Source of the DNA: Pseudomonas putida
GTDB taxonomy: Bacteria > Pseudomonadota > Gammaproteobacteria > Pseudomonadales > Pseudomonadaceae
Assembly: GCF_028682635.1 (NCBI RefSeq)
Contig: NZ_JANHLK010000011.1
Coordinates: 160,639-224,638, forward strand
Length of the DNA stretch: 64,000 nucleotides
Direction: 5' to 3'
In this document: positions 60,756-64,000 of the stretch, one piece after another
How positions within the stretch are numbered: position 1 is the stretch's first letter
How the letters are laid out: each line of letters starts with the position of its first letter
Notes under the pieces: model-generated
Told to the model about the DNA's origin: nothing
Seen by the model: only the letters and a program-made list of their open reading frames with translations
Database searches by the model: none
Position numbers and translations under genes: made by a program

Positions 60756-61928
60756 TTATTTCAAATGGCGATAGCTTTGGATCGCGGAACCGAGGACGAC
60801 ACCCCCCGCCGCAATCGCCAGCCAAAACCCGCTCCGCGCCCCGAACGCATCCACCAGCCACCCCGACCCCGCCGCGCCGATCGCCACGCCAATGCTCAGC
60901 CCGGTGACCAACCAGGTCAGGCCTTCAGTGAGTTTGGCCGGCGGCACGATCTGCTCCACCAGGGCCATGGCGACAATCAACGTCGGGGCAAAAAACAGCC
61001 CGGCAACAAACACCGCCAGGGACAACCCGAGAATGTTCACCGCCAGCAGCAGCGGCAAGGTCGTCACCGCCGTCGCCACTCCACCATAGAGAAACAAGCG
61101 CGGCAGCGGCACTTTCGAGCGCAACGCGCCGAACGCCAACCCCGCCAGGCACGAACCGATCGCATACACCGACAACACGATGCTCGCTGCGGCTGGCTGG
61201 CCCTGTTGCTGGGCGAAGGCCACGCTGACCACATCCACCACACCGACGATGGTGCCCATGGCGACCATCAACAGCATCAGCCACTGGATGTCCACGGAGT
61301 GGATGATCGATGCGGCATGCTGTTCTTCGTGGGGATGCACCGGCGGCTCGGTGCCGCGTTGCAACACGAACGCCGTGACCCCGATCGCCAGCATCAGCAA
61401 CGCCGCCAACGGCCCCGCCTCGGGGAACGCCACCACGCACAACCCCACCGACAAGGGTGGCCCGACGATGAAGCAGACTTCGTCCAGCACCGACTCCAGG
61501 GCGTAGGCGGTTTGCAGTTGCGGCTGGCCGCGATAGAGCTCGGTCCAGCGCGCCCGAACCATCGCTGACATGCTCGGCATACAGCCGGCGATCGCGGCGA
61601 ACACAAACAACGTCCACTGTGGTGCCTGCAAACGGGTGCAGAGCAGCACCATCAACAGCGCCCCGCCCCCGATCAGCGCTGACACCGGCAAGATCCGGCG
61701 CTGACCAAAACGGTCCACCAGCCGCGACACCTGCGGTGCACAAAACGCTGTCGCCAGCGCGAACGTCGCCGCCACTGCACCCGCCAAACCGTAACCACCC
61801 TGCAACTGCGAGAGCATGGTGATCAGGCCGATACCGGTCATGGAAATCGGCATGCGCGCGATCATCCCGGCCAGCACGAAGGCGCCGCTGCCAGGTGCAT
61901 CGAACAGATCGCGGTAGGGGTTGGCCAT
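60756..61928 (-). CDS. MFS transporter
   Basis: 390 aa, 12-TM major facilitator. ATG 61928 (MANPYRDLFDAPGSGAFVLA) is the natural start; the frame is open to 62105 but that part is translated REP DNA. Motif-A-like LVDRFGQRRILPVS lies between TM2 and TM3, and hydrophobic segments continue to the C-terminus (WLAIAAGGVVLGSAI). The substrate is unknown. It sits upstream of pvdG on the same strand but is separated from it by a REP element and a PvdS-type promoter, so it need not be part of the siderophore operon. Confidence 0.88.
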   Translation of the reverse strand: MANPYRDLFDAPGSGAFVLAGMIARMPISMTGIGLITMLSQLQGGYGLAGAVAATFALATAFCAPQVSRLVDRFGQRRILPVSALIGGGALLMVLLCTRLQAPQWTLFVFAAIAGCMPSMSAMVRARWTELYRGQPQLQTAYALESVLDEVCFIVGPPLSVGLCVVAFPEAGPLAALLMLAIGVTAFVLQRGTEPPVHPHEEQHAASIIHSVDIQWLMLLMVAMGTIVGVVDVVSVAFAQQQGQPAAASIVLSVYAIGSCLAGLAFGALRSKVPLPRLFLYGGVATAVTTLPLLLAVNILGLSLAVFVAGLFFAPTLIVAMALVEQIVPPAKLTEGLTWLVTGLSIGVAIGAAGSGWLVDAFGARSGFWLAIAAGGVVLGSAIQSYRHLK

Positions 61929-62015
61929 GGGTCTGAGGTCTCGACAAGGGCCTGCAAATTGCCATAAACACTGATCGAGGGGAAAGCAGCCAATTGTTGC
62001 TTGAATGTGAAAGCC

Positions 62016-62092
62016 CCATCGCCAGCAGGCTGGCTCCCACAATGACTGATGTACACCCATCCAAGGTGGGAGCCAGCCTGCTGGCGATAGGG
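62016..62092. repeat. REP-type palindrome between MFS and GH15 genes
   Basis: Arms CATCGCCAGCAGGCTGGCTC and GAGCCAGCCTGCTGGCGATA, same family as 18426. The rest of the 242-bp divergent gap 61929-62170 shows nothing clear. Confidence 0.88.
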
Positions 62093-62170
62093 CCAGAACA
62101 GTCACCGCAAAATGAACTCCAGCCCGCCAAGACCAGTCAGCTATTTAGGCCCTCAGCTCCCGGAGCCCCA

Positions 62171-63991
62171 ATGCCCGACCACGAACGCCAAAGCCCCATC
62201 GACGCCCACGGCATCATCGGCGACATGCGCAGCGCCGCGCTGGTCAATGACAAAGGCAGCGTGGATTTTTTCTGCTGGCCGGAATTCGACAGCCCGTCGA
62301 TTTTCTGTTCGCTGCTGGACACGCCCGAGGCCGGTATTTTCCAGCTGTCCCCGGACCTGCCTGACGCTCGCCGCGAGCAAATCTACCTGCCCGACACCAA
62401 CGTCCTGCAAACCCGCTGGCTCAGCGATCGCGCCGTGGTGGAAATCACCGACCTGCTGCCCATCGGCGACACCGAAGACAACCTGCCCGTGCTGATGCGT
62501 CGGGTCCGGGTAGTCAGCGGCCAAGCGACGTTCAACCTGCGCTGCGCCGTGCGCCATGACTACGCGCGCGCCCGCACCCTCGCCCGCCTGGATAAACAGG
62601 ACGTGATCTTCGAAGCCGCCGATCAGCCGTCCCTGCGCCTGGCGACGGATCAGGTCATGCGCATCGAAGGCCAGGCAGCGGTCGCCGAATTCACGCTCAA
62701 GCAAGACCAGACCGCCGAGTTCCTCCTTGGCGACATCGACGACCCGCGCTTCAAGGAAGGGGCGGCCACACTGTGCCTGGAACGCACGCTGAAGTTCTGG
62801 CGCGACTGGATCGGCCAGTCCAATTACCGAGGCCGCTGGCGGGAAATGGTCAACCGCTCGGCCCTGGCGATGAAGCTGCTGACGTCGCGCAAACACGGCG
62901 CAATCCTCGCTGCGGCGACCTTCGGCCTGCCGGAAGTCACTGGCGGCGAACGCAACTGGGATTACCGCTACACCTGGATCCGCGACGCGTCCTTCACCGT
63001 CTACGCCTTCATGCGCCTGGGTTTCACCGAAGAGGCCAACGCCTATATGCGCTGGTTGCGTGGGCGGGTCAGCGATTGCCAGGGCAAACCGATGAAACTC
63101 AATATCCTGTATGGCATCGACGGCCGCCAGGAACTGCCGGAAATCGAACTCGCGCACCTGTCCGGCCACGGCGGCGCCACGCCGGTGCGCATCGGCAACC
63201 TGGCCTACGCCCAGGTCCAGCTCGATATTTTCGGCGAGCTGATGGACGCGGTGTACCTGGTCAACAAATACGGCGAAGCCATTTCCCACGAGGGCTGGAA
63301 GCACACCGTGGAAGTGATCGATCAGGTCTGCGAAACCTGGCAGCAGGAGGACGTCGGGATCTGGGAAATGCGCGGCGAACAGCACCATTTCCTGCACTCG
63401 CGACTGATGTGCTGGGTCGCCCTGGACCGGGCAATCCGTCTCGCCTCGAAACGCTCGTTGCCCGCGCCATTCGCCCGCTGGGACCAGACGCGTCAGGCCA
63501 TCTACTCGGACATCTGGGACAACTTCTGGAACGAAGAACGCGGACACTTCGTGCAGCACCTCGGCGGCACCGGCCTCGACGGTTCGATGCTGCTGATGCC
63601 GCTGGTGCGCTTCGTCAGCGCCAAGGACCCGCGCTGGCTCGCGACCCTCGACGCCATCGAGAAAAACCTGGTGCGCGACGGCATGGTCTACCGCTACCAC
63701 AATGACGACAACCACATCGACGGCCTGCCCGGCACCGAAGGCGCCTTCGCCGCGTGCTCATTCTGGTACGTCGAATGCCTGGCCCGTGCCGGTCGGGTGG
63801 AACAGGCTCATCTGGAATTCGAACAACTGCTCAGGTACGCCAATCCACTGGGGTTGTACGCCGAAGAATTCGACAGCCACGCGCGGCACATGGGTAATAC
63901 CCCGCAGGCACTGACGCACCTTGCGTTAATAAGCGCGGCGTGTTTTCTGGACAGGAAATTGAGTGGCGAAAAGAGTGTTTGGCAGCCGTGA
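62171..63991 (+). CDS. glycoside hydrolase family 15 protein (glucoamylase/trehalase-like)
   Basis: 606 aa. ATG 62171 (MPDHERQSPIDAHGIIGDMR) is chosen; the open frame extends to 61994 through a REP element. The N-terminal beta-sandwich (about 15-240) carries DMRSAALVNDKGSVDFFCWP. The (alpha/alpha)6 catalytic barrel has the family motif ERNWDYRYTWIRDASFTVYA and, later, YRYHNDDNHIDGLPGTEGAF, near the catalytic-acid region. Bacterial relatives act on trehalose or alpha-glucans. Ends 9 bp before the window edge, complete. Confidence 0.9.
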   Translation: MPDHERQSPIDAHGIIGDMRSAALVNDKGSVDFFCWPEFDSPSIFCSLLDTPEAGIFQLSPDLPDARREQIYLPDTNVLQTRWLSDRAVVEITDLLPIGDTEDNLPVLMRRVRVVSGQATFNLRCAVRHDYARARTLARLDKQDVIFEAADQPSLRLATDQVMRIEGQAAVAEFTLKQDQTAEFLLGDIDDPRFKEGAATLCLERTLKFWRDWIGQSNYRGRWREMVNRSALAMKLLTSRKHGAILAAATFGLPEVTGGERNWDYRYTWIRDASFTVYAFMRLGFTEEANAYMRWLRGRVSDCQGKPMKLNILYGIDGRQELPEIELAHLSGHGGATPVRIGNLAYAQVQLDIFGELMDAVYLVNKYGEAISHEGWKHTVEVIDQVCETWQQEDVGIWEMRGEQHHFLHSRLMCWVALDRAIRLASKRSLPAPFARWDQTRQAIYSDIWDNFWNEERGHFVQHLGGTGLDGSMLLMPLVRFVSAKDPRWLATLDAIEKNLVRDGMVYRYHNDDNHIDGLPGTEGAFAACSFWYVECLARAGRVEQAHLEFEQLLRYANPLGLYAEEFDSHARHMGNTPQALTHLALISAACFLDRKLSGEKSVWQP

Positions 63992-64000
63992 AACCGTTTC

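Noticed and set aside
61994..62170. N-terminal extension of the GH15 protein, and similarly 61929-62105 for the MFS protein
   Set aside because: Both run through the same REP palindrome (62016-62092) and add residues typical of translated REP DNA (ASLLAIG, SRLAPT).

Overview
The window is high-GC DNA from a fluorescent Pseudomonas, probably of the P. fluorescens group. It carries most of a pyoverdine (siderophore) locus in nearly the gene order known from P. aeruginosa PAO1, and the intergenic gaps are full of Pseudomonas REP-type palindromes. No tRNA, rRNA, CRISPR array, insertion sequence or prophage was seen.

Left flank (1-18300), ordinary core and accessory metabolism. A class-III aminotransferase runs off the left edge and sits behind a PotF-type polyamine-binding protein. 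Next come an enoyl-CoA hydratase/thiolase pair, an EmrAB-type efflux pair behind a clear palindromic operator, an AhpD-like protein, an MscS channel fused to a Crp-like domain, two isochorismatase-like hydrolases, a pirin with a divergent LysR regulator, a hot-dog thioesterase, and a BvgS/BvgA-type phosphorelay followed by a small receiver protein lacking its phospho-acceptor aspartate.

Pyoverdine region (18524-60586). pvdA (ornithine hydroxylase) and the ECF sigma gene fpvI lie on the minus strand. Then come pvdR-pvdT-opmQ (efflux/recycling), pvdP (tyrosinase, minus), pvdM-pvdN-pvdO (periplasmic maturation), pvdE (exporter) and fpvA (ferripyoverdine receptor). An alpha/beta hydrolase follows, then two very large NRPS genes transcribed leftward (59623-48641, then 48641-36885, overlapping by one base), and pvdG (type II thioesterase). 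Perfect PvdS-type promoters (TAAAT, 16 nt, CGT) precede pvdA, pvdR, pvdP, pvdM and pvdE. Variant TAATT boxes precede pvdG and the first NRPS. Fur-like boxes precede fpvI, fpvA (weak) and the first NRPS.

The NRPS domain order is C-A-T-E-C-A-T-C-A-T, then C-A-T-E-C-A-T-C-A-T-TE. The A-domain pocket residues, read by eye, predict D-Ala, Lys, Thr, D-Ser, an ornithine-hydroxamate-like residue, and hydroxyornithine, released by the C-terminal thioesterase. The PvdL chromophore synthetase, pvdH, pvdS, pvdQ, fpvR and any hydroxyornithine N-acyltransferase (pvdF or pvdYII) are not in the window.

Right flank (60756-63991): an MFS transporter and a GH15-family glycoside hydrolase.

No wholly new system is evident. 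The most notable points are an NRPS module that looks as if it has lost its epimerisation domain, the predicted peptide, the PvdS/Fur promoter architecture, and the degenerate receiver beside the BvgAS pair.
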